Shown in pieces: positions 35,123-43,486 of a stretch of 64,000 nt of DNA. Each line of letters opens with the position of its first letter. Positions within the stretch are counted from its first letter, which is position 1. Below the pieces are notes generated by a model. The model saw only the letters and a list, made by a program, of their open reading frames with translations, was not told the origin of the DNA and ran no database searches. This stretch comes from Corynebacterium kalidii (GTDB taxonomy: Bacteria > Actinomycetota > Actinomycetes > Mycobacteriales > Mycobacteriaceae): NCBI RefSeq assembly GCF_022869005.1, contig NZ_JALIEA010000008.1, positions 62,001-126,000 of the forward strand. Direction: 5' to 3'. The position numbers and the translations under genes were made by a program.

Positions 35123-36466
35123 ATGCGAAGAAGAGACCGGGGTCCCCTGCTCGTCCAGGTGGCGGCGACGGCGGTCGTCGTGGCGTCGATGGTCTGGCCC
35201 CGGCCCGCACTCGGGCTGGTCCTGGCCGCGGCTGCGTGTGCGTTCGTCGTCGGTACACGGCGACGGGCGGTGGCGTGGGGTGCGGCGGCGTTCCTCCTGG
35301 GTGCGGCGGGGTCGGTCGTGGTCGGGGTGGCGACGGACCGGCCGTGGCAGGACGGCCTCAGTGCGCTGGTGTTCTCCACGGGGAGCCTCGGTGTGCCGTG
35401 GCTGTGTGGCCTGTCCGTCCAGCTGGTGCAGCGGACCCGGCGGCAGGCGGCCGCGCACGCCGCCGAGCTACGCCGGTCGCGACGGGCGGCGGAGCGGCTC
35501 GCGTTGGCGGAGAACCTGCATGACGAACTCGGTCATTCGCTCAGCCTCGTGGCGCTCACGCTCGCGCGGCTCGAGGTGGACCCGTCGATGTCGGCGGACA
35601 CCCGGGCGTCCGTCGGGGCGGCCCGCAGCCGGTTGTCCGAGGCTGTCGCCCGTCTGGGGGAGTCGGTCTCGACCCTCCGGGACGGGAAGGCGGTGCCGCC
35701 GCCGAGACCGGCGGAGTTCACGGCCCTGATCCAGGGTGCTCGGGAGGCGGGTGCGGACATCACGCTCCACGGGGTGGAGCAGCTCTCGGCGGTGTCGGGG
35801 GACGGACGGTCCCTGCTCAGCAGGGTGCTGCAGGAGGCGCTCACCAACGCTGCGCGTCACGCGCCCGGGGCGCCGGTGGAGGTGGAGGTCTCCGTCGCCG
35901 CGTCCGGGACGACGATGGTGGTGCGGAACCGGAACAGTCCCGGTGCCGGGCCCGGGGAGCCGTCGTCGGGGACGGGGCTGGCGAGTCTGTCGGACCACGT
36001 CGGCAACGCCGGAGGCTGGCTCGACAGCGGTGTGTCCGGGGACGGGTTCACCGTGGAGGTCTTCCTGCCCGGGTCGGTCGACCCCTCCGCGGGTAACCTC
36101 GGTGACGGGCATGGGAGGCCGGTACGGCGTACCGTCGCGGCGATTCTGGCGACCACCGCCGCGGTGGCGCTGGTGGTGCTGGGCGGACTCCAGGTGTTCA
36201 GTCAGGGCATGCGGAAGGAGGCGGTGATGGGCGCGGAGGACTTCGCACGGATCCACCCCGGCGACCCTGTGGCGGAGCTGCAGGGGCTGCTCCCCGACCG
36301 TGAGTTGAGCCCGCGGCCGACGGCGGCACCGGGCACCGAATGCCGTGACTACGCGGTCACCGCGTCGCTGTTCGACGACGAGGCCGGGGACGCCTACCGG
36401 ATCTGCGTCAGCACAGACACGGGGACGGTGACGGGCGCGGACGTGGTCAGGGGGGACCGGAGATGA
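35123..36466 (+). CDS. NarL-family sensor histidine kinase with a C-terminal extracytoplasmic domain
   Basis: A 447-residue kinase. Four membrane helices lie in the first 110 residues; the HisKA_3 phospho-acceptor is His133 in NLHDELGHSLS; the HATPase domain has EALTNAARHA and GTGLASLSDHV. Unusually, a further membrane helix (about residues 350-368) and an outside domain of some 75 residues with two Cys (CRDYAV, YRICVS) follow the ATPase domain. ATG 35123 lies seven bases after GATAAT, a leaderless start. Its stop overlaps the regulator start (ATGA). Confidence 0.88.
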   Translation: MRRRDRGPLLVQVAATAVVVASMVWPRPALGLVLAAAACAFVVGTRRRAVAWGAAAFLLGAAGSVVVGVATDRPWQDGLSALVFSTGSLGVPWLCGLSVQLVQRTRRQAAAHAAELRRSRRAAERLALAENLHDELGHSLSLVALTLARLEVDPSMSADTRASVGAARSRLSEAVARLGESVSTLRDGKAVPPPRPAEFTALIQGAREAGADITLHGVEQLSAVSGDGRSLLSRVLQEALTNAARHAPGAPVEVEVSVAASGTTMVVRNRNSPGAGPGEPSSGTGLASLSDHVGNAGGWLDSGVSGDGFTVEVFLPGSVDPSAGNLGDGHGRPVRRTVAAILATTAAVALVVLGGLQVFSQGMRKEAVMGAEDFARIHPGDPVAELQGLLPDRELSPRPTAAPGTECRDYAVTASLFDDEAGDAYRICVSTDTGTVTGADVVRGDRR

Positions 36467-37161
36467 CCGGTACCGACGGTACAGCGGGTACAGCCGGTAC
36501 AGCCGGTACGGTCAGGGTCCTCGTGGCCGACGACGAGCCGCTGGTCCGTGCAGGCGTGTCCGCCGTCCTCGACGCGGACCCGACCGTGGCCGTCGTCGCC
36601 GAGGCAGGGGACGGGCGCGCGGCTGTGGACCTCGTCCTCAGCCACCGGCCGGACGTCGCGGTGCTGGACATCCGGATGCCGGGGCTGTCCGGCTTGGAGG
36701 TCGTGTCGGAGCTGCGGCGCGCCGGCAGTGACGTCCCCGTCGTGTTCGTCACGACGTTCGGCGAGGACTCCTACGTGTCCGAGGCGACCAGGCTGGGGGC
36801 GGCCGGTTTCGTCCTGAAGTCCGGCGACCCACGGGAACTGCAGCTGAGCGTGCACGCGGCGGCGTCGGGCGGCGCGTTCTTCTCCCCGTCGGTGGCGCGG
36901 CGGCTCCTTGTCGACGGAGCGAGGGGCAGGCTGGCCGCCGGCGCGGAGGCACGGGAGAAGTACGGGCTCCTCACCGCCCGGGAGCAGGAGGTGCTCGACC
37001 TGGTCGGGGAGGGGATGTCCAACAGTGAGATCGCCGGCCGGCTCCACCTCGCGGCGTCGACGGTCAAGGTGCACGTGTCGTCGATCCTGAGGACCACCGG
37101 TGCCCGGAACCGGGTGGAGGCCGCACTCATCGCCGTCCGCGCCGGTGGCGGGGACCGGTGA
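36463..37161 (+). CDS. NarL/LuxR-type response regulator
   Basis: A 232-residue regulator. The receiver domain shows the acidic pair in VADDEP, the phospho-acceptor Asp69 in VLDIRMPG, Thr in VVFVTTFG and Lys in VLKSGD. The LuxR helix-turn-helix is LTAREQEVLDLVGEGMSNSEIA. The first 16 residues are a Thr-Ala-Gly repeat encoded by tandem nine-base units, which is not part of the fold. It is coupled to the kinase by a 4-bp overlap. Confidence 0.92.
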   Translation: MTGTDGTAGTAGTAGTVRVLVADDEPLVRAGVSAVLDADPTVAVVAEAGDGRAAVDLVLSHRPDVAVLDIRMPGLSGLEVVSELRRAGSDVPVVFVTTFGEDSYVSEATRLGAAGFVLKSGDPRELQLSVHAAASGGAFFSPSVARRLLVDGARGRLAAGAEAREKYGLLTAREQEVLDLVGEGMSNSEIAGRLHLAASTVKVHVSSILRTTGARNRVEAALIAVRAGGGDR

Positions 37162-37206
37162 GTGGTCAGACGCCGTCCAGGTGGGTGACGACGACGAGTC
37201 GCCGCA

Positions 37207-38436
37207 TCAGGGCTTACTGGTGTTCAGCACACCGTCTGTCTCGATCTCGTCGTCCTTGTCGGAGCGCAGGCGGCCCTTCGACAGCTTGTTGACGACCAGG
37301 GCGATGGCGCCGTCCCCGGTGACGTTCGCGGCGGTGCCGAAGGAGTCGATGGCGATGTAGGCGGCGATCATCAGGGCGATCTGGTCGGCGTCGAACCCGA
37401 GGTTGCTCTGCAGCACGCCGACGGCGGCCATGATCGCACCACCGGGCACACCCGGGGCGGCGATCATCATGATGCCGAGCAGCAGGATGAAGCCGATGAC
37501 CTGGCCGGCGCTGACGTCCATGTCGAACATGTGGACCACGGCCAGGGCGAACAGGGCGATCTTCATCATCGACCCGGCCAGGTGGATCGTCGCGCCGAGC
37601 GGCACCACGAATCCGGCGACGTTGTCCGGGACGCCGTTCTTCTTCGCGCTGGCCAGGGTCACCGGGATCGTCGCCGCGGAGGAGGACGTACCCAGTGCCG
37701 TGGCGTAGGCCGGGAGCATGTTGGCCAGGGCGGTGAAGGGGTTACGGCCGGTGACCGCACCGGCGACGAGGTACTGCACCACGACCAGCAGGACCGTCAT
37801 CACCACGGCGAGGACGAGGACCTTCGCGAAGGACGAGATGACGTCGATGAGGTTGCCGTTCATGCCCATCGACAGGAAGACGCCGAACACGAAGACCGGC
37901 AGCAGGGGGATCACGAAGGTCTTGATGACCTTCATGACCACGCTCTCGAGTTCCCGCGCCGCGGAGTGGAGGGTGTCGGACTTCACAGCGGTCATCGCCA
38001 GGCCCACGCAGAACGCGAGGATCAGTGCCGTCATCACCTCGAACGGTGCGGGCATCTCGATGGTGAAGTAGGGGCTCAGGGCGCCTTCGTCGATGTCGAC
38101 GAGGGTGTCGACCCTCTCGTCACCCAGCAGCCAGTTGTAGCTCAGGGTGGCGACGCCGAAGGCGACGAGGCCGGAGAGGACCGTGGAAGAGTAGGCGATG
38201 CCGGCGGTGACGCCGAGCCACTTGCCCGCCCCACGGCCGATGCCGGCGATGGCCGGGGTGATCAGGGAGAAGATAAGGACCGGGATGAACAGGTCCAGGA
38301 AGTTGCTGAACAGGCCGTTGAACGTCACGAACACCCGGGCCAGCCATTCCGGGAAGAAGAGGCTGAAGACGATACCGAGGACGATCGCGACGATGATCCG
38401 GAACAGCAGGGAACCCGTCAGCTTCTTGAAACTCAT
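37207..38436 (-). CDS. Dicarboxylate/amino acid:cation symporter (DAACS family), second
   Basis: A 409-residue transporter with the DAACS core: ATALGTSSSAATIPVT (hairpin 1), VPLGATIHLAGS (TM7), AAPGVPGGAIMAAVG (hairpin 2) and DSFGTAANVTGDG (TM8). The hairpin pattern is closer to the SstT/serine-threonine type than the symporter at 22790, so a small neutral amino acid is possible. ATG 38436 is chosen; TATCGT lies seven bases before it. It converges on the response regulator gene and is separate from phoA. Confidence 0.87.
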   Translation of the reverse strand: MSFKKLTGSLLFRIIVAIVLGIVFSLFFPEWLARVFVTFNGLFSNFLDLFIPVLIFSLITPAIAGIGRGAGKWLGVTAGIAYSSTVLSGLVAFGVATLSYNWLLGDERVDTLVDIDEGALSPYFTIEMPAPFEVMTALILAFCVGLAMTAVKSDTLHSAARELESVVMKVIKTFVIPLLPVFVFGVFLSMGMNGNLIDVISSFAKVLVLAVVMTVLLVVVQYLVAGAVTGRNPFTALANMLPAYATALGTSSSAATIPVTLASAKKNGVPDNVAGFVVPLGATIHLAGSMMKIALFALAVVHMFDMDVSAGQVIGFILLLGIMMIAAPGVPGGAIMAAVGVLQSNLGFDADQIALMIAAYIAIDSFGTAANVTGDGAIALVVNKLSKGRLRSDKDDEIETDGVLNTSKP

Positions 38437-38518
38437 GGTGGTGACGATATGCCACCGCACGCCCCCGGGCATAGCGGGGGTGGTGGTTTTGCCCGGTGTA
38501 CTGCCCGGCTCAGTCAGC

Positions 38519-40087
38519 TCAGTCGTCGAGGCCGAGTGCCTCGGTGATGGTGAAGTGGAGGTCGGTCTGGTCGGTGAGACCGGAGACGTTGGCGGCGGAC
38601 GGACCGTAGGCGGCGATGCGCAGCTGGCTACCGGTGTGGCCCTGTGCCTGGGTGTCGACGTCGTCCGAGGTCGCGTAGGTGACGGTCATCTCCGCGCCCT
38701 CGCGGGTGACCAGGTTGCGGGACAGGCCCGGGTACACGGTGGCGCGGGCCTCCTCGACGCTGATGCCCTTGTCCTCGGCGATCTTCTTGATGTCGTCCTC
38801 GCTGACGCCGGCCACGATCTGGCTGGTGTGGGCGTGGTCGGCGGTGACCACGACGAGCGTCTCGCCGTCCTGCTCGGCGAACTTCAGCGCCTCCTGGACG
38901 GCCTCGTCCAGGTCGACGGTCTCACCGATCTGCCCGCAGGGGTTGGCGGCGTGGTTCTCCTTGTCGATGGACGCACCCTCGACCTGCAGGAAGAAGCCGT
39001 TCTCCTTGCCGTTGTCGTTGCTGCTCAGCAGGTCGATGGCCTTGGAGGTCATCGAGGCCAGCGTGGGGATGTCGTCGGTGCGCTCGGGGTTGTCGGTGCA
39101 CTCCTGCGCCGGCTTGAGGTAGCCCTCCTTCTCGGCGGTGTCGCCCTCCCAGCGCACGGGCATGTTGCCGTCCGCGAACAGGCCGAGGACCGGGGCGTCC
39201 TGGTTGGCCTCGGTGACGGCGTCGAGCTCCTCGGCGTTGGTCGGCAGCTGGTAGCCGCGCTCCTCGGCCTGCTCCAGCAGGGTCTTGCCCTCCCACTCGC
39301 CGGCCTTCGCCTTCTGGGTGAAGCTCTCGGTGCCGCCGCCGAGGGTGACGTCCGCGCGGGACTCGAGGTACTGCTCGGAGATCGAGCCCTTACCGCCCTT
39401 GTCGAGGAGGTCGTCGCCGCACTTCTCGGCGTCCTCCGGGCCGTAGCACTTGCGCTGCGCGACGTGCGCGGCCTGGACGGCGGGGGTGGCGTCCTGGATC
39501 TCCGCGGTGGAGACGTTGCCGGTGGCCAGGCCGGCGGCCTTGGCCTTCTCGATGAGGTTCTCCTGCGGGTCGCCCTTGACGTCCACGCCGATGGCGCCGT
39601 TGTAGGACTTCGTGCCGGTGGCCCACGCGGTGCCGGACGCCGCGCTGTCGGTGACGTAGTTCGGCGTGCCGTCCTCGTTCAGCGAGTAGTGGGTGTACTG
39701 GCCGGTGACGGGCAGGGCGTCGATGCCCTTGAAGCTTCCTGCGGCACCTTCGGCGTAGTTGCGGGCGGCGGTGATCTCGGAGTCGCCCATGCCGTCGCCG
39801 ACGAGCAGGATGACGTTCTTGGCGCCGGTGGCGGAGACGGCGTCGCGGACGTAGTCACCCTGGTCGCCGTCGAGACGACGGGCGCCGCCGTTGGCCGTGA
39901 TGTCCCCGTCTGCCTCGCGGTGCTGGAGGGACGACGAGCCCCCGTCCGCGTTTCCGCCGGCGGCGTTGTCGTCGGCGTTGCTGTCGCCGCATGCTGCGGC
40001 GGTGGCCAGGAGCGCACCTGCGCCGAGGACGGCGACGGCGGTACGGGGCAGGTTGCGGAGGCCGGGGGTCGTGCGGGGGTTCTTCAC
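38519..40087 (-). CDS. phoA: Alkaline phosphatase, lipoprotein form
   Basis: A 522-residue secreted phosphatase that frees phosphate from monoesters. The signal peptide ends in a lipobox-like TAAACGDS (about Cys33), so it is probably tethered to the membrane. The nucleophile serine is in [13 protein letters not shown], metal ligands are in [13 protein letters not shown] and [10 protein letters not shown], and a late HTG motif is present. GTG 40087 is the start. A PHO-box-like direct repeat and a -10 box lie upstream, so phosphate starvation control is likely. Confidence 0.92.
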   Translation of the reverse strand: MKNPRTTPGLRNLPRTAVAVLGAGALLATAAACGDSNADDNAAGGNADGGSSSLQHREADGDITANGGARRLDGDQGDYVRDAVSATGAKNVILLVGDGMGDSEITAARNYAEGAAGSFKGIDALPVTGQYTHYSLNEDGTPNYVTDSAASGTAWATGTKSYNGAIGVDVKGDPQENLIEKAKAAGLATGNVSTAEIQDATPAVQAAHVAQRKCYGPEDAEKCGDDLLDKGGKGSISEQYLESRADVTLGGGTESFTQKAKAGEWEGKTLLEQAEERGYQLPTNAEELDAVTEANQDAPVLGLFADGNMPVRWEGDTAEKEGYLKPAQECTDNPERTDDIPTLASMTSKAIDLLSSNDNGKENGFFLQVEGASIDKENHAANPCGQIGETVDLDEAVQEALKFAEQDGETLVVVTADHAHTSQIVAGVSEDDIKKIAEDKGISVEEARATVYPGLSRNLVTREGAEMTVTYATSDDVDTQAQGHTGSQLRIAAYGPSAANVSGLTDQTDLHFTITEALGLDD

Positions 40088-40142
40088 AGTTCACTCTCTC
40101 GGTGTGCAAACGTCAGGTTCAGCCTGTGACGCTACGGCGCGG

Positions 40143-40205
40143 AGATTAACCGGCGGTGAGGTTGACGGGCCTGTCAGGCGTCCGTGAGATGAACACACCG
40201 TGAAC
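40143..40205 (-). promoter_or_regulatory. PHO-box-like direct repeat and promoter of phoA
   Basis: Read on the minus strand, GTTCACG (40205-40199) and GTTCATC (40194-40188) form two direct repeats with an 11-bp period, the layout of the actinobacterial PHO box. A -10-like TAATCT lies about 40 bp downstream (40148-40143). The layout is seen; PhoP binding is inferred. Confidence 0.55.
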
Positions 40206-40341
40206 CGGCTGAGCTGCCCGGGGCCACGGATGCCGCTGCGGCCGCAGGGATCGAGGGCAGCGAGGTACTGCAGGCAAAGGCGGAGGAGGTGGGGGAATTC
40301 GGTGAAGGATGGCGGGGCGCCGCCCTGTCGGCGCCTGGACT

Positions 40342-40406
40342 GTACGAAAACGAGCATGGAGCCGTCGAATCGACATGATCCGAGGGCCTCATGCTCGTTT
40401 CGGTAC
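40342..40406. repeat. Inverted repeat with 17-20 bp arms in the phoA upstream gap
   Basis: GTACGAAAACGAGCATG (40342-40358) pairs with CATGCTCGTTTCGGTAC (40390-40406), with two mismatches. The element lies in the 349-bp gap between phoA and the small exported gene, downstream of the latter on the minus strand, and could end its transcript. Apart from this and the phoA promoter I see no gene in the gap. Confidence 0.5.
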
Positions 40407-40436
40407 TCCGTCAGCCGCGATGGCGGGTACGGACGG

Positions 40437-40667
40437 CTACAGTGCCGTCACCTCTTCGCTGCTGTACCTGGCGACTTTGTCGCGGTTCTCGTCGTCGTTC
40501 CGGCAGATCATGCGCCACTCGTAGGCCTCCACCTTGCTGAGGTCACTCTTCTCCGCGCCCTCGACGGTGGGCACGAAGGACGGGATCACGTCGCCGCCGA
40601 CGACGGCGAGTGCGCCGGCGGCTGCGGTACGGCGGGCATGGCGTGAGAATGGGCGATGAAAGATCAT
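40437..40667 (-). CDS. Small exported protein of unknown function
   Basis: A 76-residue protein. ATG 40667 has GGAGG seven bases upstream, a convincing start. The first 30 residues are basic then hydrophobic (TAAAGALAVVGGDVI), like a signal peptide; the mature part is short, charged and has one Cys (EWRMICRNDDENRDK). I do not recognise it. It follows the 635-residue exported protein by 61 bp on the same strand and may be co-transcribed with it. Confidence 0.6.
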   Translation of the reverse strand: MIFHRPFSRHARRTAAAGALAVVGGDVIPSFVPTVEGAEKSDLSKVEAYEWRMICRNDDENRDKVARYSSEEVTAL

Positions 40668-40728
40668 GGTGTGCCCTCCGTGGGACAAGGGGAAGTTCGG
40701 GGAAACCGCCCCTGCTTGACTGAGGTCG

Positions 40729-42636
40729 CTACGGTGCAGGAACCGCCGGGGCCGCCGGGGCCGCGGCGGCCTCAGGACCGCCGCTCCCGTCGGCCCCGCC
40801 CAGCAGTTCGCTGAGCCACACGATGTCGTCGACGAGGGTCACGCTGTCCAGCCAGTTGGTCACGATGCGGTCCGGGCGGGAGAGGTCGTCGAGGACGACG
40901 GTGCCGAGGCCGAAGGCGTTGTCCCAGGTGACCAGGCTGACCCTGGGGAGTAGGCCGGCGTCCGCGTCGTCGGCGACGGCCTCGATCTCCGGCAGACCGA
41001 GGTAGTTCGGACGTTCGTCGCCGTTGACCTCGACGGCGGGGAAGAAGACCACGCGGTGGCCCGACCATTCCACGGTGACGGGTTCGCGGAAGCCGTAGTC
41101 GCTGGTCAGCCAGGCGGCGGTGGTGGTGCGGGTGGTCGTCTCCGTGACCGGCTCGCCGGCGTCGTCCAGGACCGCGTCGCCGTTCTCGTCGAGGACGGGG
41201 GTCTCGACCTCGTCGGTGTAGCTGTCGGAGGTGAAGCGGACGAAGTCCTTGGCGAACTTCAGGCGGTCGTCCTCGGAGGTGAGGTTGTGCATCATGTCGT
41301 CGAGGAACGGGGTGCTCTCGGCGTCGCCGGTGAGCTGCTTGAGCAGGGCGTCGTTGCCGAGGACGAGGGAGGTGACGTCGGTGACGCCGACCTGTGTCTG
41401 CCGGTGCTCCCCGGGCTCCGGTTCGCGCAGGTCCCGGTAGGTGTCGATGGTGCCCAGGATGTTCGCGCACGTGCCGAGGCCTTCTGCGGTGGCCCGGGAG
41501 TTCAGCCCGAAGCAGCTGACCTCCTTGAGTGCGGGGACGTCGAGGTCGTCGACGGTGTCGATCATGTCCTCGACCTCCTCGCCGGCGAAGTCCACGACGC
41601 CGTCTTCGCGGAGGCGGTCGAAGCCGATCGCACGGCCGAACCAGGTCAGGCCGATCTCGTCGGCGTCCATGTTCATCGCGGAGGCGAAGCCGAGCCGGGC
41701 GTGGGAGACGGAGCTGCGCTCCTCGTCGGCGGCGGCCAGTGCGATGCCGGGCAGGCCGAAGAGTTCGTGGGACTCGGCCGTGGCCTCGCCTCCGCGCATG
41801 GAGGCGGCGACCTGGGTCCCGTCGCCGATGACGGTGGAGGTGCCACGCGGCGCAGGACGGTCCGGGAGGTCGACCGGTGCAGTGTAGTCGTACTTCTGGC
41901 CGGTGAGGTACTCGGCGATCGTCAGGGCCTCGGTGCGTGCGGTGAGGTTGGCGTCGTACTCGACCCGGATCTTCTCGTATTCGACGCAGACACCGAAGAT
42001 CTTCCGGAGGCACTTCCCGTTCTCGGTGCGGTACGCGGCCTTGTACGGCAGCGCGGCGTCCCGCTGGACCTGCGCGTAGGTGCTGTAGGCGCCGAGCCGG
42101 CGGGGTTCGATGCTGGGGTAGCCGAGGGCCACGGCGGCCCGGCGGACGGTGGGGCTGAGGCCGTCCTTGTCCAGGGCCACGGCGCTGAGGATCTCGATGA
42201 GGTTGCGTTCCCCGAGGCGGAACGTCCCGATCAGGGGGATGGTGATGTCGTCGCCCAGGTCGACGGTCATGTCCTCGGCGGCGGCACCGACCTCGACGCT
42301 CTCGGGCAGGACGACGGCGAGCCCGTCGCCGGTGGACTGACTGCAGTCGGCGACCGCGGTGACGGTGGTGTCGGCGGCGTCGGTTGCATCGGCGGGCGGG
42401 CCGTCGCCGGACCGGCACAGTTCGACGTAGTCGAGGATCAGCTCGTTCTCGAGCAGGTCACCGATCTGGCCGAGGTCGATGTCGGCCGGGCTGGAGGCGG
42501 GGCGTTCGTCGGGGCCGGCGAGGGGTTCCTCCTGCGCGGCGGCGGTGGGGGGCACCGTCATACCGAGGACGACGGCGGTGGCCGCAGCGACGATGCTGCG
42601 GAGGGGGTGGCGGAACGTGCGGCGGAAGACAGTCAC
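40729..42636 (-). CDS. Large exported protein of unknown function
   Basis: A 635-residue protein starting with GTG 42636. The signal peptide is clear (RSIVAAATAVVLGMTV, cleavage near TAAAQ at about residue 35). The mature part is acidic, with paired Cys in the N-terminal third (ELCRSG, ADCSQ; KCLRKIFGVCVEY) and later (VSCFGL, GTCANI), suggesting disulfides. The end is an Ala-Pro-rich tail. No domain is recognised. Four 9-bp-phased repeats lie about 55 bp upstream of the start. Confidence 0.7.
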   Translation of the reverse strand: MTVFRRTFRHPLRSIVAAATAVVLGMTVPPTAAAQEEPLAGPDERPASSPADIDLGQIGDLLENELILDYVELCRSGDGPPADATDAADTTVTAVADCSQSTGDGLAVVLPESVEVGAAAEDMTVDLGDDITIPLIGTFRLGERNLIEILSAVALDKDGLSPTVRRAAVALGYPSIEPRRLGAYSTYAQVQRDAALPYKAAYRTENGKCLRKIFGVCVEYEKIRVEYDANLTARTEALTIAEYLTGQKYDYTAPVDLPDRPAPRGTSTVIGDGTQVAASMRGGEATAESHELFGLPGIALAAADEERSSVSHARLGFASAMNMDADEIGLTWFGRAIGFDRLREDGVVDFAGEEVEDMIDTVDDLDVPALKEVSCFGLNSRATAEGLGTCANILGTIDTYRDLREPEPGEHRQTQVGVTDVTSLVLGNDALLKQLTGDAESTPFLDDMMHNLTSEDDRLKFAKDFVRFTSDSYTDEVETPVLDENGDAVLDDAGEPVTETTTRTTTAAWLTSDYGFREPVTVEWSGHRVVFFPAVEVNGDERPNYLGLPEIEAVADDADAGLLPRVSLVTWDNAFGLGTVVLDDLSRPDRIVTNWLDSVTLVDDIVWLSELLGGADGSGGPEAAAAPAAPAVPAP

Positions 42637-42690
42637 GGCGTGGGGCTTTCGGTGATGGGGGAGACGTGGCCGGAGAGAAGTTTCGTACAA

Positions 42691-42735
42691 GTAACATACG
42701 CCACTTTGGTCACATCAGTAACATCCGTAACATCG
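42691..42735. repeat. 9-bp phased repeats upstream of the exported protein gene
   Basis: GTCACATCA (42709-42717), GTAACATCC (42718-42726) and GTAACATCG (42727-42735) are adjacent, and GTAACATAC (42691-42699) lies two units away in the same 9-bp phase. They sit in the promoter region of the 635-residue exported protein gene and look like a multi-site operator. Confidence 0.6.
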
Positions 42736-42769
42736 CTGCCCTCGTGGGCGCCCCCGGCCGGAGCCCGGC

Positions 42770-43378
42770 TCAGAGCTGCCGGATGACCCGCGCCGGCGTC
42801 CCTGCCGCCAGGACACTCGACGGCAGGTCGAGTGTCACCACCGACCCGGCGCCGACGACCACGTCGTCCCCGATCGTCACTCCGGCGCACACGGTGACCC
42901 CGCCGCCGAACCACACATTGCGGCCCAGGGTGATCGGCGCGCCGTACTCCCACCCGCTGGCGCGCAGGTCATGGTCCTCCAACGGGTGCAGCGGGGTGAG
43001 GAACCTCGCCCCCGGACCGATCCGGCAACGGTCGCCGACAGTCACCGGGCAGACGTCCAGGATCGTCGCGTCGACGTTGATGAACACGTCGTCCCCCAGG
43101 TGCACATTCGTGCCGTAGTCCACGCGGAGGCCCTCCCACACCTCGGTCCGTGCCCCGACGCTGCCCAGCAGGTCACGGATCATCCGGTTCCGCGACTCCA
43201 CGTCCGCCGGGTCGGTCTGGGCCAGGTGGAAGCATGCGGACCGGGCCGCGAGTGATGCCGCGGCGATCTGTGGGTCGGTGGCCAGGTAGTAGTCCCCGGC
43301 GACCATGCGTTCCCACATGGTGCGGGTGTCGGCGTCGGCGGCGGCGCGGAGACTGTCTGCGGTGGGTGCGTCCGTCAT
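42770..43378 (-). CDS. Sugar O-acetyltransferase, maltose/galactoside type (hexapeptide repeat)
   Basis: A 202-residue enzyme of the Maa/LacA/NodL group. The N-terminal cap has MWERMVAGDYYLATDPQI, and a left-handed beta-helix follows with the catalytic His in FLTPLHPLEDHD and repeats such as VWFGGGVTVCAGVTIG. It moves acetyl groups from acetyl-CoA to a sugar hydroxyl in the cytoplasm. It stands divergent from metB. Confidence 0.88.
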   Translation of the reverse strand: MTDAPTADSLRAAADADTRTMWERMVAGDYYLATDPQIAAASLAARSACFHLAQTDPADVESRNRMIRDLLGSVGARTEVWEGLRVDYGTNVHLGDDVFINVDATILDVCPVTVGDRCRIGPGARFLTPLHPLEDHDLRASGWEYGAPITLGRNVWFGGGVTVCAGVTIGDDVVVGAGSVVTLDLPSSVLAAGTPARVIRQL

Positions 43379-43427
43379 GCGGTCCAGCCTGCCAGACGAT
43401 CCGGAACCGCAGGGGCGGGTCCGGGTA

Positions 43428-43450
43428 TAGACCGCTTGGTCCGGTAGGAT
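43428..43450 (+). promoter_or_regulatory. McbR-box-like site over the metB promoter
   Basis: TAGAC-N6-GTCCG (43428-43443) matches eight of the ten fixed bases of the corynebacterial McbR operator TAGAC-N6-GTCTA, and lies directly before the -10-like TAGGAT (43445-43450). McbR represses methionine synthesis genes. The match is seen; control is inferred. Confidence 0.5.
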
Positions 43451-43486
43451 GGCCACGATCACACCGACCAGCCCAGGAGAGCGCAC

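Noticed and set aside
36478-36512. Nine-base tandem repeats (GGTACAGCC-like) as an iteron array
   Set aside because: They lie inside the response regulator coding start and encode its Thr-Ala-Gly repeat; no promoter overlaps them.
40091-40430. Short open frames in the phoA upstream gap
   Set aside because: None has a ribosome site, leaderless promoter or protein-like composition; the region holds a promoter and an inverted repeat.
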